Shown: positions 1-8,581, counted from the first letter of the stretch. The stretch: DNA of 29,925 nucleotides from SZUA-426 sp041666155 (GCA_041666155.1 JBAYHM010000013.1:1-29925); one strand, 5' to 3'. The notes: a model not told the origin generated them from the sequence alone. Numbers and translations are program-made.

Positions 1-270
1 GAGACTAGCTTCCGACGTTCGCTGCACCGAACGCCGCATCAGGAAATTGTCCGCGCCCGTATAGAAAGGACCAAGGAACTGCTCGCGGATCAGGACCTTC
101 AATTGGCGGAGATCGCCGACCGGCTGGGATTCCCGCATCCCGAATACATGAGCGTGGTCTTCAAGCGGGAGACCGGGTTTACCCTGCGCGAATACCGCCG
201 CAGGCTTGCCGGCTCGGACGACTCGCCGTTGGCTGCCGCCTCGGCGGGAACCGAGGCGGTGAGGAGCTAG
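1..270 (+). CDS. AraC/XylS-family transcriptional regulator, C-terminal part (5' truncated by window edge)
   Basis: An open frame enters from the left edge in frame 1 and ends at TAG 268-270. The 89 residues seen are the end of an AraC DNA-binding domain. A helix-turn-helix reads LAEIADRLGF followed by PEYMSVVFKRETGFTLREYRR, which matches the second HTH and the closing FK.xxG.(T/S)xxxYR signature of the family. The last 20 or so residues are an Ala/Ser/Gly-rich tail with no domain. The ligand-binding N-terminal part lies outside the window, so the inducer cannot be guessed. It converges on the beta-galactosidase gene with only 16 bp between the stops, which makes a role in glycoside use plausible but unproven. 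Confidence 0.85.
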   Translation, partial: ETSFRRSLHRTPHQEIVRARIERTKELLADQDLQLAEIADRLGFPHPEYMSVVFKRETGFTLREYRRRLAGSDDSPLAAASAGTEAVRS

Positions 271-280
271 ACGCTAGCTC
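264..280. terminator. Short hairpin between convergent araC-type and lacZ genes
   Basis: GAGCTAG-ACG-CTAGCTC is a perfect 7-bp inverted repeat spanning the stop codon of the regulator and reaching to 7 bp before the lacZ stop. It is followed on the plus strand by TCCTTCCTAT, which is only a weak T-rich tract. It may serve as a minimal bidirectional terminator; the stem is short, so this is tentative. Confidence 0.4.
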
Positions 281-286
281 TCCTTC

Positions 287-3200
287 CTATAGCGCCTCAA
301 ACCGTAGCGACATCCGGTAGACCCCCGGCCTGATCCGGTAGCGTTCGAGCGTGTCCGGTCCGCAGGTGGCCGAGCCGACGCCGCGCTGGATAGCGTCCAA
401 GTGGAGGACCGCGCCGCGCGCGGCTGCCTTGCCGAAATTGGGCAATCGGTCCCAGTGCTTGGCTTCCCATAGTTCCCGGTCGGTGTATGGCGTGAGCGTG
501 AAGTCGAACGGATTGCCGCCCGAAACCGCGAGTGCCGCGCCGCGTTCGCCTCCGAAAACGGCCCAGCGCGTTCCATGCCGGTTCCCGTTCTCCTGGGGAA
601 CGATGTACGGTACCGACAGTCCCGCCAGGTCGGATTCCCACACTCCCAGCCTGGCTCCCTCGCGCCGGTCGGAGTACGCCTCGTGGGGTCCCAGTCCGAA
701 CCAGCGCGCGGAGTCCATGCCGGGAGCGAGCGCGCAAGAAAGGCCGACGCGGGGAAGTTCGCGGAGGAGCGGGGCCAGGTCGAACAGGAATTCGGCATCA
801 AGAGCGGCTTCATCCCTCCTTGTCCAACTTTGGATGAAGCGGCCCAAGTCAGCGCCCCCTGAACCCCGCATCAGGTGGATCGAACGTAGACTGCCCGATG
901 AGAGGGAGCCTTCGCTTGATTCAAGGGTGAAGCCGAGCTTGTCCAAACCCGCGTCCAACCATCCGTACATCGCTTTCCCCATGTAGTAGAAGGAAAATTC
1001 CGGCTTGCCTCGGAGCGGCATAAAGTTCTTGAGCCCGTCGTTCTGCGTGGGAGCGCGGAACAGACAGGGGAGAAGCGGCTGCGCGAGGAGTTCCGCGCCC
1101 GAAGCGTTTTTAAGCGATTCCAGGAATCCCGCGTTCCCGAAGCGGGGAGTGAGTCCCGCGGCGGCACTCCCCGCCTGACGCGGAAATTCGACGCGCGCGG
1201 GAGGCGGCGAAAGAACAAGCTGTTCCCGTGCGACGACGTGCCCCGCTTCCGCCCATCTAGTCGCGGCGGCGAGCGAGAATTCCAAGTCGAGTACGCATTC
1301 GCCTTCCCGAAGGGCTTGCCGGAGAGCCTCACTCGCCGGGCCGTCGGTTGGAAGACCGAGCGTGACCGGCTCTATCCCGCCGGGACCGATCGGAGGCAGT
1401 ACGGCCGTACCGCGCGCGACGACGCATTCGCGGTCCGCCGGATTGCCCGACACGACGCGCCAGGACAGCGTCAGGTCGGAAAGGCCGGAGAAATCCCTGC
1501 GGTTCTCCACGAAGACGCGGCCCCATTCCGCGCCGCATGTCGGAGGAGGCGACCCAGCCGCTCCGCTGGAGCGGACGTGGCGGACTCCCGGCAGGGACGC
1601 GTAAGCGCGAACGGGTCGGAAAAGGAAGGAGCACTCGGCCATGGCGGGTTTCAAACGTCGGTCGGGAAAAACGAGTCCGTCCGCGATGAAGTCCAGGTCC
1701 GAGGGCGTATCGCCGAAATCGCCGCCGTAACGCCATGCGGAACTTGAACCGGATGCGTCTTGTCCGTCGGCCGCAGTGTCCCGGAAGGCGGCGTTGTCGC
1801 CCGGCGGGAAAAGGCTTGTCGGCGTATCGGCGCCGCCGGGTCCGACCAAAATGCCGTGGTCCACCCATTCCCAAATGAAGCCGCCCTGGAGTCCGCGGCC
1901 CGACTCGACCGCCACCCAATAGTCGGAGAGACTGCCGTTCGAGTTGCCCATGGCGTGGGAGAACTCGCACATGATGAAGGGCCGGTCGTCCTCCGTGGTC
2001 CGGTCCCATTCCTCAAGGAAGGCGACCGTCGGGTACATCGTGCTCACGATATCGGTGGCGCGCTTGCCGCGTCCCTCGGTCTTCAGGGGATGCGGTCCTT
2101 GACCGATGTCGGGGCGGCAGGCGCCTTCGTAGTGGAGGGGACGCGAAGGGTCGAAGGCGCGCAGCCAGCCGGCGGCGGAGTCGTGGTTGGGGCCGTAGCC
2201 GGCTTCGTTCCCGAGGGACCAGATGATGACCGACGCGTGGTTCTTGTCCCGGATCGCCATACGGGAAACGCGGTCGGTGAACGCCAAGAGCCAGCGCGGA
2301 TCGCGGCAGAGCTGGTTGTAGTAGGCGTGGCTTTCAATGTTCGCCTCGTCGATCAGGTACAGGCCGTATTCGTCGCAGAGCTCGTACCACCGTTCGTCGT
2401 TCGGATAGTGCGACGTGCGCACGGCGTTGAAGTTGTGCCGTTTCAGGATTTCGATGTCCCTGATCATCGATTCAAGCGTCAGGGTTTTGCCGGTTTTCTC
2501 ATCGTGCTCATGCCGGTTCGCGCCCTTGATGAGGACTCGCTTCCCGTTGATGAGGAGCTTCCGCTCCCGAACCTCCACGGTACGGAAACCGATGCGACAG
2601 GAAGTCGATTCCAGCTCCCGCCCTTCAGGGTCGATGAGCGTCACGACCAGCGCGTAGAGCGCGGGTGTTTCGGAGCTCCAGAGCGCGGGGGCGGCGACGG
2701 GGATAGCGCCTTGGACTTCCCAGCGGCTCATGCGGTAGTAGGCACCCGCTTCTGCCTCCACTTCTCCCTTTTCAGTCCCGGCCCGGTCGTACAGCCGCGC
2801 GCGGACGCGATACGCCCGGCCGTCGCCCGAAGGTTCTGTTCGGCTTCCAACCAGGGAACCGGAACCAGTCGAGTAATCCGGCGCCGCGCCCGCAGGCTGG
2901 GCGTCCCGCGCGGGATCGAAGGCGAAGCCGAACTTGACCGTAATCCCGACGGAGCCCGAGGCGAAATCGGCGGAAAGCGTCGGCCGCGCGTCCACGTCCT
3001 GAATATAGGCCGCGTCGGTGGCATAGAGCGTCACGCTCCGGTGCAGGCCGCCTAGCCACCATTGGTCCTGGTCCTCGATATAGCTTGAATCGGAATAGCG
3101 GACGACCATGAGAGCCAAATGGTTTTCCCCCGAGCGGAGGTGCGGCGTCAGGTCGAATTCAGCCGGTAGCCGGGCATCCTTGGAGAAGCCAACCTCAGCC

Positions 3201-3700
3201 CCGTTCGCGTAGACGGCGAGGAAACTCTCGGCGCTCCCGACGCGAAGCACGACTCGGCGATCCGCCCACCCCTCCGGCAGGATGAAGCGCGCGCGGTGGA
3301 GCCCCGTGGGATTGGTCGCGGGCGCGGCGGGGGGCACGTTGCCGAAAGGCATCACGACATTGGTGTAGTGCGGCTTGTCGTATCCCTGGAGGGACCAGGA
3401 GCCTGGCACCGAGATTTCGCCCCAAGCGGCGTCGTTGAAATCCGGCCGTTCCCAGCCGGGCGGAAGAGTTTCCGGATTCGGCGCAAGGTTGAAGCGCCAC
3501 CGGCCGTCAAGCGAGAGGACCCAGGGCGTCGGCGTCGGTAGGCCGCCGCCCTGCGCGCGGCTCCGCGGCCCGTCCAGCGCGTCGCGGAGCGCCGCGTCCG
3601 CCGTCGGGAAAGGATAAAGCGGACTCCTCATCGGCAGCCGGTTCTTGGAGGTCGTTTCGGGGCTTTCCCAAGCTTTGCCTGAATGGAATAGATCGTTCAT
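287..3700 (-). CDS. lacZ: Glycoside hydrolase family 2 beta-galactosidase (LacZ type)
   Basis: A 1137-residue LacZ-type GH2 enzyme that hydrolyses terminal beta-galactosides; no signal peptide is visible, so it should act in the cytoplasm. The order is an N-terminal jelly-roll (GRWRFNL, VPGSWSLQGYDKPHYTN), an Ig-like domain, the TIM barrel, and a C-terminal beta-galactosidase small-chain domain. The acid/base is Glu499 in SLGNEAGYG and the nucleophile Glu579 in CEFSHAMGNS, 80 residues apart as expected (E. coli Glu461/Glu537). It is about 110 residues longer than the E. coli enzyme; a low-complexity Gly/Ser/Ala stretch near residues 263-290 is one insertion. The frame is open for 170 more codons upstream, but I start at 3700 because AAGGAG lies 7 nt upstream and the ATG overlaps the repressor stop (ATGA), giving translational coupling. 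The preceding repressor gene is the likely regulator. Confidence 0.93.
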   Translation of the reverse strand: MNDLFHSGKAWESPETTSKNRLPMRSPLYPFPTADAALRDALDGPRSRAQGGGLPTPTPWVLSLDGRWRFNLAPNPETLPPGWERPDFNDAAWGEISVPGSWSLQGYDKPHYTNVVMPFGNVPPAAPATNPTGLHRARFILPEGWADRRVVLRVGSAESFLAVYANGAEVGFSKDARLPAEFDLTPHLRSGENHLALMVVRYSDSSYIEDQDQWWLGGLHRSVTLYATDAAYIQDVDARPTLSADFASGSVGITVKFGFAFDPARDAQPAGAAPDYSTGSGSLVGSRTEPSGDGRAYRVRARLYDRAGTEKGEVEAEAGAYYRMSRWEVQGAIPVAAPALWSSETPALYALVVTLIDPEGRELESTSCRIGFRTVEVRERKLLINGKRVLIKGANRHEHDEKTGKTLTLESMIRDIEILKRHNFNAVRTSHYPNDERWYELCDEYGLYLIDEANIESHAYYNQLCRDPRWLLAFTDRVSRMAIRDKNHASVIIWSLGNEAGYGPNHDSAAGWLRAFDPSRPLHYEGACRPDIGQGPHPLKTEGRGKRATDIVSTMYPTVAFLEEWDRTTEDDRPFIMCEFSHAMGNSNGSLSDYWVAVESGRGLQGGFIWEWVDHGILVGPGGADTPTSLFPPGDNAAFRDTAADGQDASGSSSAWRYGGDFGDTPSDLDFIADGLVFPDRRLKPAMAECSFLFRPVRAYASLPGVRHVRSSGAAGSPPPTCGAEWGRVFVENRRDFSGLSDLTLSWRVVSGNPADRECVVARGTAVLPPIGPGGIEPVTLGLPTDGPASEALRQALREGECVLDLEFSLAAATRWAEAGHVVAREQLVLSPPPARVEFPRQAGSAAAGLTPRFGNAGFLESLKNASGAELLAQPLLPCLFRAPTQNDGLKNFMPLRGKPEFSFYYMGKAMYGWLDAGLDKLGFTLESSEGSLSSGSLRSIHLMRGSGGADLGRFIQSWTRRDEAALDAEFLFDLAPLLRELPRVGLSCALAPGMDSARWFGLGPHEAYSDRREGARLGVWESDLAGLSVPYIVPQENGNRHGTRWAVFGGERGAALAVSGGNPFDFTLTPYTDRELWEAKHWDRLPNFGKAAARGAVLHLDAIQRGVGSATCGPDTLERYRIRPGVYRMSLRFEAL

Positions 3701-4839
3701 GAGTTGCTCCTTCTTTTCGCTTTCGGCGCGCGGACCGAACCTCTTTTCACCAATACCGGATCGATGCATATTCGCGTACGTGCCGTCGTCGTTCCGCCGG
3801 AAAGCGCCTCCGCGGTCAATTCCGCCGCGCGGCGCCCGATCCATCGGGACGGATACGCGAAGCTCGATAGCGGCTGGCCGCCGAATCGGGCGAGGGGAGA
3901 ATCGTCGAAGCCGAGGAGGGACAGGTCTTCGGGGACGCGAAGGCCACGTTTGGCCAAAGCCGCCGCCAGGGAAAGCGCGAGTTCGTCGTTGGCGCAGAAG
4001 AAAGCCGTCGGGAATGGTCTGACGCCTATGAATCGGGCTACCGCCGCCTCGACTCTTTCGACTCCCTTGCCGTCGACGCGAAGCTCGGCAGCCGGTCCGA
4101 CGGTGCCGCCGAGAACGGCCAACCGGTCGAGCGCCCCGCGCCGCCGAGCTTCGAAGGGCGCGTGGCCGGGCCGCCACGCGACGGCGATTTTTCGGTGCCC
4201 CATCGACCAAAGATGGTCGACGGCCTTCGCGCCCCCGGCGATATCGTCCATGATTATCGAACTGAAGCTATCGTCGCCCAGTTCGTTGTCCAGGAGCACC
4301 ACGAAGATGCCCGCGGCCCGCAGGTCCTTGAGGAGGTCGAGGTTTCCGCGCAAGTCGGCGGGATCGTCCGCTTCCCGCTCCGCGTCGGGGAAGCGGCGCT
4401 GGATCGGAGACACGACAACACCGGCCGGACGCCGCGCGCGCAGGTTTTCCAGTACCGCGCGTTCTACCGTGGAGTCCCCGCCGGTGCAGTCGAACAGGGT
4501 ATTGAAGCCTCGCTCGCGGAAAGCGGTATTCGCCGCCTCGGCGAGTTCCGGATAGATGTAGGAGGTGACCGAGGGAAGGACGAGCGCGACGTCGCGCGAT
4601 TGGGCGGGCAGGGTTTTACGACGAAAACTTCCTACGCCGCGGACGGTCTCAACCAGCCCTTCATGGATCAGACGGACTACCGCCTGCCGAACCGCGGGCC
4701 TGGACGCCTTGAAGCTCAGACCGAGTTCGTTCTCGGACGGAAGCTTATCTCCGGCCGAGATGCGCTCCGCCTCGAATTCGCCTCTCAGCCACGCGTAAAT
4801 TCGGGCGGATTTAGATGTACTTACATCGTCTACCGACAT
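3697..4839 (-). CDS. GntR-HTH / LacI-type sensor chimeric repressor (AraR type)
   Basis: A 380-residue regulator. Residues about 10-75 form a GntR winged helix (LPSENELGLSFKASRPAVRQ, then a wing ending RGVGSFRR). Residues about 82-370 form a LacI/periplasmic-binding-protein-like sugar sensor (VALVLPSVTSYIYPELAEAA, FFCANDELALSLAAAL, LLGFDDSPLARFGG). This domain pairing is that of AraR of Bacillus and relatives, which represses sugar genes until a sugar binds. It is the first gene of an operon with the beta-galactosidase (4-nt ATGA overlap), so a galactoside or its product is the likely ligand; that is inference. No Shine-Dalgarno precedes ATG 4837-4839. The promoter places transcription initiation almost at the ATG, and two palindromes overlap the promoter and the first codons, which points to autoregulation of a leaderless message. 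Confidence 0.88.
   Translation of the reverse strand: MSVDDVSTSKSARIYAWLRGEFEAERISAGDKLPSENELGLSFKASRPAVRQAVVRLIHEGLVETVRGVGSFRRKTLPAQSRDVALVLPSVTSYIYPELAEAANTAFRERGFNTLFDCTGGDSTVERAVLENLRARRPAGVVVSPIQRRFPDAEREADDPADLRGNLDLLKDLRAAGIFVVLLDNELGDDSFSSIIMDDIAGGAKAVDHLWSMGHRKIAVAWRPGHAPFEARRRGALDRLAVLGGTVGPAAELRVDGKGVERVEAAVARFIGVRPFPTAFFCANDELALSLAAALAKRGLRVPEDLSLLGFDDSPLARFGGQPLSSFAYPSRWIGRRAAELTAEALSGGTTTARTRICIDPVLVKRGSVRAPKAKRRSNS
4814..4827. promoter_or_regulatory. Operator-like palindrome inside repressor codons 5-9
   Basis: GATGTA-CT-TACATC has perfect 6-bp arms with a 2-nt spacer. It shares the ATGTA...TACAT core with the palindrome at 4836-4850, centre to centre about 22 bp (two helical turns). 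The form resembles AraR operators (TTGTAC/GTACAA type). It is probably a second site for cooperative binding by the repressor it lies within. Confidence 0.55.
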
Positions 4840-4850
4840 GTACTACATGT
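4836..4850. promoter_or_regulatory. Operator-like palindrome over -10 and start codon of the repressor-lacZ operon
   Basis: ACATGTA-C-TACATGT is a perfect 15-bp palindrome with 7-bp arms. It covers most of the predicted -10 (4847-4852) and the start codon of the repressor (4837-4839). A bound AraR-type repressor here would block RNA polymerase directly. Confidence 0.65.
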
Positions 4851-4875
4851 TGCCATGAGCTTGCTCGGTAGTCAA
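4847..4875 (-). promoter_or_regulatory. Promoter of the repressor-lacZ operon
   Basis: Read on the minus strand: -35 TTGACT (4870-4875), 17-nt spacer, -10 CAACAT (4847-4852). The -35 matches five of six positions; the -10 matches three, including the important A2 and T6. The predicted start of transcription falls within a few nucleotides of the ATG at 4839, so the mRNA would be leaderless or nearly so. Confidence 0.5.
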
Positions 4876-4880
4876 GGGCG

Positions 4881-4900
4881 GAAGCGTCGACCGACGCTTC
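4881..4900. terminator. Inverted repeat between the GH3 gene and the repressor promoter
   Basis: GAAGCGTCG-AC-CGACGCTTC is a perfect 9-bp inverted repeat with a 2-nt centre. It sits 40 bp after the GH3 stop and just upstream of the repressor -35. No T-tract follows on the minus strand, so it could be a weak terminator of the upstream operon or a further protein-binding site. Confidence 0.4.
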
Positions 4901-4939
4901 CTACCTCCGGCGTTCCTCATGCGCGGACGGTTTCGGCGC

Positions 4940-6538
4940 TCAGAACGAAACCGGCAGTTTCCCGGTCGGCTTGAATACGCCCGCCAACGCGTCGATCGCG
5001 TAGCGTTGGCACTCGCCTTCAAAGCCGTACAGGATGCGCTTCGTTTTCGGCAGATCCCTGGCGGCGTAGGGGTTGCCGAAGAGAACCACGGCGGAAACCT
5101 TGTTCCCCATGCCCGAGATGAGAGAAAGAGTGCGCCCCGTGTAGTCGGATGATCCCATGTACGAAAGCGACTTGTTGTACGTCACCCAGACCACGCTGTC
5201 GTATTCCATCGATTCCTTGAGAATGTTTTCGTTCTGCACACGATCGGAATATTGATCGATCAGCGTGATCTTGGAATTCTTGAAGCGTTCTCTCACGCAC
5301 CGCTCGGCGAGTTCCAGGTCGCTCGGTTCGCGGAAGGCTTGTCCGGTGATCTCGTTCATGAAGAGGTTTCCGCGCTGGAAGATGAAGAGGTGCCTGCCGT
5401 TCGGATCGATGGCGGCGGAATCGGCGCCGTTCAGCTTGACGGTGATTGAGTCGCGGGCCATCCGCTCGGCGGCCGCGCGTTCACGGTTGTTGAGCGTCGC
5501 CTGGGATGCCGGCTTGAGCGTTTTGTTCTGAGCGGCGATTACTCTGGCGGCGGAAGCGTTGATTTGAGCCTCCGAGACCATGCCGGAGCGGTAGGCGTCC
5601 AAGAGGTAGCCGTAGGCTTCCTTCGCCGTTGTGCGGTAGCTCGTCATGACCATGTCGTTCCCCGCCGCCATCGCCAGCTTGTGGCAGTCCGGAAGGCTGA
5701 AGAAATTGGTCAAACCTACCATCGCCAGGGAGTCGGTCATGACGAGACCGTCGTAGCCCGTGGATCGGAGGAGGCCGATAAGCTTCTTCGAGAGCGTCGC
5801 CGGGTATTTGTCGTCTATTTTCGGGACCATGATGTGCCCGACCATTACGCCCGAGAGATCGGCTTTTTTCATTGACTCGATGTACGGCTTCAGTTCCCGC
5901 TCCAGGAGCAGCTTTTCGTCCCCGTTGAGGTATACCATGCCGATGTGCGAATCGACGGGTGATTCTCCGAATCCCGGGTAGTGCTTCCCGGTGACGACCA
6001 TGCCGTTGTCCTGGTAGCCGCGCACGGCCGCCGCGGACATGCGGGCGACCCGTTTCGGATCGCTTCCGAAGGTTCGTACGCCGACGCAGCTGGAGAGCGG
6101 GTTCATGCCGATGTCCATGATCGGCCCGAAAACCAGATTGAAACCCATAGCCTTCGCCTCAATCGCCGTGATCCGCGCGAATTCGTAGGCAAGCTCTTCG
6201 GAATCCGTGGCCGCGATCGCCATGGGCGAGGGGAGCTGCATCCCTTCCCTGAAGCCGAGCTCCATGTCCTCGCACATAAGTACCGGATAGTCCGCGGCGG
6301 CTAAGAATTCGGCGACCTCGTCCTTGAGTTCGGTTTGCGGCAGGTCCGTGACGAAGCCGTAGGCAGCGTTGCGCCCTTGATGCTGTTTCGGGGACAAATG
6401 TATTCCGCCCAGGCATCGATTCTTGAGCATGTCCAGCATGAACGCCTTGTCCGCGGTATCGATGGGCGAACGGGCCAGCAACAGTAGACCGACCTTCTGC
6501 TCGATCGTCAGATTTTTTAGCTCCAGAGGTTTCTTCAT
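4940..6538 (-). CDS. Glycoside hydrolase family 3, NagZ-like beta-glycosidase
   Basis: A 532-residue two-domain GH3 enzyme without a signal peptide. The N-terminal barrel carries KHYPGFG followed by VDSHIGM, the KHFPGHG...DSH signature of the beta-N-acetylhexosaminidase branch; Asp196/His198 correspond to the Asp-His dyad that acts as acid/base in NagZ. The nucleophile is Asp269 in VMTDSLAM. Residues about 380-532 form the GH3 C-terminal domain. The dyad argues for beta-N-acetylglucosaminidase or a GH3 phosphorylase-like activity rather than beta-glucosidase. The start at 6538 is chosen because GGGAG lies about 10 nt upstream and the gene begins 4 nt after the aldo/keto reductase stop; an 18-codon upstream extension runs into that gene. 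It is co-transcribed with the reductase. Confidence 0.88.
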   Translation of the reverse strand: MKKPLELKNLTIEQKVGLLLLARSPIDTADKAFMLDMLKNRCLGGIHLSPKQHQGRNAAYGFVTDLPQTELKDEVAEFLAAADYPVLMCEDMELGFREGMQLPSPMAIAATDSEELAYEFARITAIEAKAMGFNLVFGPIMDIGMNPLSSCVGVRTFGSDPKRVARMSAAAVRGYQDNGMVVTGKHYPGFGESPVDSHIGMVYLNGDEKLLLERELKPYIESMKKADLSGVMVGHIMVPKIDDKYPATLSKKLIGLLRSTGYDGLVMTDSLAMVGLTNFFSLPDCHKLAMAAGNDMVMTSYRTTAKEAYGYLLDAYRSGMVSEAQINASAARVIAAQNKTLKPASQATLNNRERAAAERMARDSITVKLNGADSAAIDPNGRHLFIFQRGNLFMNEITGQAFREPSDLELAERCVRERFKNSKITLIDQYSDRVQNENILKESMEYDSVVWVTYNKSLSYMGSSDYTGRTLSLISGMGNKVSAVVLFGNPYAARDLPKTKRILYGFEGECQRYAIDALAGVFKPTGKLPVSF

Positions 6539-6542
6539 AGCG

Positions 6543-7676
6543 TCACTCTCCCTTTTTATCAAAGACGCCGGCCGTCTCCGCCAAATGCTCACGAATGGGA
6601 AGATGCTGCGGACAGACGCTTTCGCAGTCTCCGCACTGGACGCAGGAGGACGCGGTTCCGGTGGTGCCGTTCAGCGTCACGCCCCCGTAAAAGAAGAACG
6701 GTCGCTTATCGCCCTCTCCGTAGGTTTTGACGGTATTCAGCGCTCGGAATAAATCCGAGATTCTGATCCCCTGCGGACAGCCGTCCTCACAGTAGCGGCA
6801 TCCAGTACAGGGAATGGTCGGCGCGCTGAGGAGGATTTCCTTGGCTTTTTCAAGGCACCGCGTTTCGTCGCCGTTCAGCGGTTTGAAACCGGTCATCGTA
6901 TTCAGGTTGTCAGCCACCTGCGCCGCGGTGGTCATGCCGCTCAGTACGGTCAGTACTCCCTCAAGGGAAGCGCAGAAGCGCAGCGCCCATGAGGCGGGAG
7001 ACGCTGCCGGAAGCCGCTCCTTCAAGACTTTCTCCGATTCGGGCGTCATGGAGGCGAGCATGCCGCCTTTGACCGGTTCCATAATGATTATCGGCTTCTT
7101 GTGTTTCAGCGCAACCTCGTAATTGGCGCGGGATTGCACGATTTTGTTATCCCAATCGGCGTAGTTTATCTGCAGCTGCACGAACTCGACTTCCGGGTGT
7201 TCGGTGAGCACGCGATCCAACAGCTCCGGCGAATCGTGGAAGGAAAAACCGAAATGTCGGATGAGCCCCTTTTTCTTCATGTCTTGCGCCCATTCCCAGC
7301 AACCGAAGCGGTCGTAGTTCTTCAGGTGCGCTTCCTCTATGCTGTGGAGCAGGTAATAATCGAAGTATCTCGCCCCGGTACGCTCAAGCTGCTCGTTGAA
7401 GACGCGCTGGACGTCCTCCCTCGTTTTGAGCGCCCAGGCCGGCAGCTTGGTGGCGATCGTGAACGAGGCGCGCGGATGCCGATCCACGATGGCGTCCTTT
7501 ACCATCCGCTCGGATTTTCCTCCGTGGTATACGTAGGCCGTGTCGAAATAAGTAAAGCCCTTAGCCAGGAAGGCATCGACCATCTCGAATACCGCTTCCG
7601 CGTCGATCTCTCCGTCGCGCTCAGGCAGCCGCATCAGGCCGAAGCCCAGTTTGCCCGTGCTCATCCCCTTCCGCAT
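6543..7676 (-). CDS. Aldo/keto reductase with C-terminal 2x[4Fe-4S] ferredoxin-like domain
   Basis: A 377-residue oxidoreductase. The AKR tetrad is visible as Asp45 and Tyr50 (FDTAYVY), Lys77 (IATKLP) and His111 (DYYLLHS). The barrel is followed by two cysteine clusters, CTGCRYCEDGCP (Cys290/293/296/300) and CVQCGDCESVCP (Cys345/348/351/355), the pattern of the Fe-S aldo/keto reductase family common in anaerobes. Its substrate is unknown; a sugar or sugar-derived carbonyl is plausible from the neighbouring glycosidase. The first ATG is preferred because GGAGGG lies 6 nt upstream; Met5 has its purine-rich stretch directly adjacent. First gene of an operon with the GH3 enzyme. Confidence 0.9.
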   Translation of the reverse strand: MRKGMSTGKLGFGLMRLPERDGEIDAEAVFEMVDAFLAKGFTYFDTAYVYHGGKSERMVKDAIVDRHPRASFTIATKLPAWALKTREDVQRVFNEQLERTGARYFDYYLLHSIEEAHLKNYDRFGCWEWAQDMKKKGLIRHFGFSFHDSPELLDRVLTEHPEVEFVQLQINYADWDNKIVQSRANYEVALKHKKPIIIMEPVKGGMLASMTPESEKVLKERLPAASPASWALRFCASLEGVLTVLSGMTTAAQVADNLNTMTGFKPLNGDETRCLEKAKEILLSAPTIPCTGCRYCEDGCPQGIRISDLFRALNTVKTYGEGDKRPFFFYGGVTLNGTTGTASSCVQCGDCESVCPQHLPIREHLAETAGVFDKKGE

Positions 7677-7729
7677 CGTCGTCCCTCCGTTCTCGAACTT
7701 GAAAATCCAGAGTAGTGTAGATCCTCAAG

Positions 7730-7741
7730 TATCGATCGATA
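7730..7741. promoter_or_regulatory. Palindrome in the divergent reductase / AraC intergenic region
   Basis: TATCGATCGATA is a perfect 12-bp palindrome in the 131-bp AT-rich gap between the divergent aldo/keto reductase and AraC-type genes. It may be a regulator site, but AraC proteins normally bind direct repeats, and I see no convincing -35/-10 pair around it. Confidence 0.3.
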
Positions 7742-7807
7742 TATCATAATTATTCGATTCGTATCACGGAAGTTTACTATTCCGGCTTCCGCGCGGTATA
7801 TTGAGTC

Positions 7808-8581
7808 ATGATTTCCGATAGTGCGGACAATTCGGACAAAAAAAGGGAAATTCAAGAGAAGCTCGTCCATTTGGCCTTCCGCCGGCGGGAAGAGTCGGTC
7901 CGGCACCATACGTCCAACCAAGATCTCCTGCAATATCAGTATCTGCGTGAGGGCAACATGGAGTGCATCGCCGAATTTCGGAAAATGCATTCCAAGGGCC
8001 TGGTTGGAAATCTGTCCAAGGATCCACTCAGGAACCACCAGTATCTGTTCGTGGCGGGGACCGCTCTGGCGTGCCGGGCGGTTATCGACGGCGGGATGGA
8101 ATCGGAAACCGCCTACGGCATCAGCGACCTCTATATTCAGAAAGCGGACACCTGCAAGAGCCCGGCGGAAGTGATCGAGCTGCAAGCGCAGCTGTACCTC
8201 GATTACGCGACGCGCATGAGGTCAATCCGAAAACAACCGGTGACTTCCGTCCAGCTCCGCCGCTGCATGGATTACATCGATCAGCGTCTGCATGACAAAA
8301 TCACCGTGAGGATGCTGGCCGGTGTGGCGGGCTTCACTCCCTCGTATCTGTCTACCCTCTTCAGAAAGGAATGCGGCGTCTGCCTATCGGATTATATCCA
8401 ACGCAAGCGAGTGGAAACTGCTGAGGACCTCCTGATCTTTTCCGATTTCACGTACGCTGAAATCGGAAACTACTTGGCGTTCAGTTCTCACAGTCATTTC
8501 GTCAGCGTTTTCAGGAAGCGCACGGGTTATACGCCTAAGGACTATCGACGCCTATTCTATCAACGGAACTGGATGCCGTAA
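7808..8581 (+). CDS. AraC-family transcriptional regulator
   Basis: A 257-residue protein. The C-terminal 100 residues are an AraC DNA-binding domain: MDYIDQRLHDKITVRMLAGV, then FTPSYLSTLFRKECGVCLSDYI for the first HTH and YAEIGNYLAFSSHSHFVSVF with RKRTGYTPKDYRR for the second. The N-terminal 140 residues are not a cupin type I recognise; similar all-alpha N-termini occur in YSIRK-like AraC regulators of Firmicutes. It is divergent from the aldo/keto reductase-GH3 operon across 131 bp, so it probably controls that operon. A TGA stop directly precedes ATG 7808 with one codon between, and no clear Shine-Dalgarno is present, so initiation is weak or at a later codon (Met50 is the next good one). 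Confidence 0.85.
   Translation: MISDSADNSDKKREIQEKLVHLAFRRREESVRHHTSNQDLLQYQYLREGNMECIAEFRKMHSKGLVGNLSKDPLRNHQYLFVAGTALACRAVIDGGMESETAYGISDLYIQKADTCKSPAEVIELQAQLYLDYATRMRSIRKQPVTSVQLRRCMDYIDQRLHDKITVRMLAGVAGFTPSYLSTLFRKECGVCLSDYIQRKRVETAEDLLIFSDFTYAEIGNYLAFSSHSHFVSVFRKRTGYTPKDYRRLFYQRNWMP

Noticed and set aside
1760..3055. 431-codon plus-strand frame antisense to lacZ
   Set aside because: High-GC shadow of the beta-galactosidase; Val/Arg-rich product without a domain, and no ribosome site.
3701..4210. N-terminal extension of the beta-galactosidase frame by 170 codons
   Set aside because: It lies wholly inside the repressor gene in another frame, has Arg/Ser-rich non-domain sequence, and a good ribosome site and ATGA overlap mark the start at 3700.
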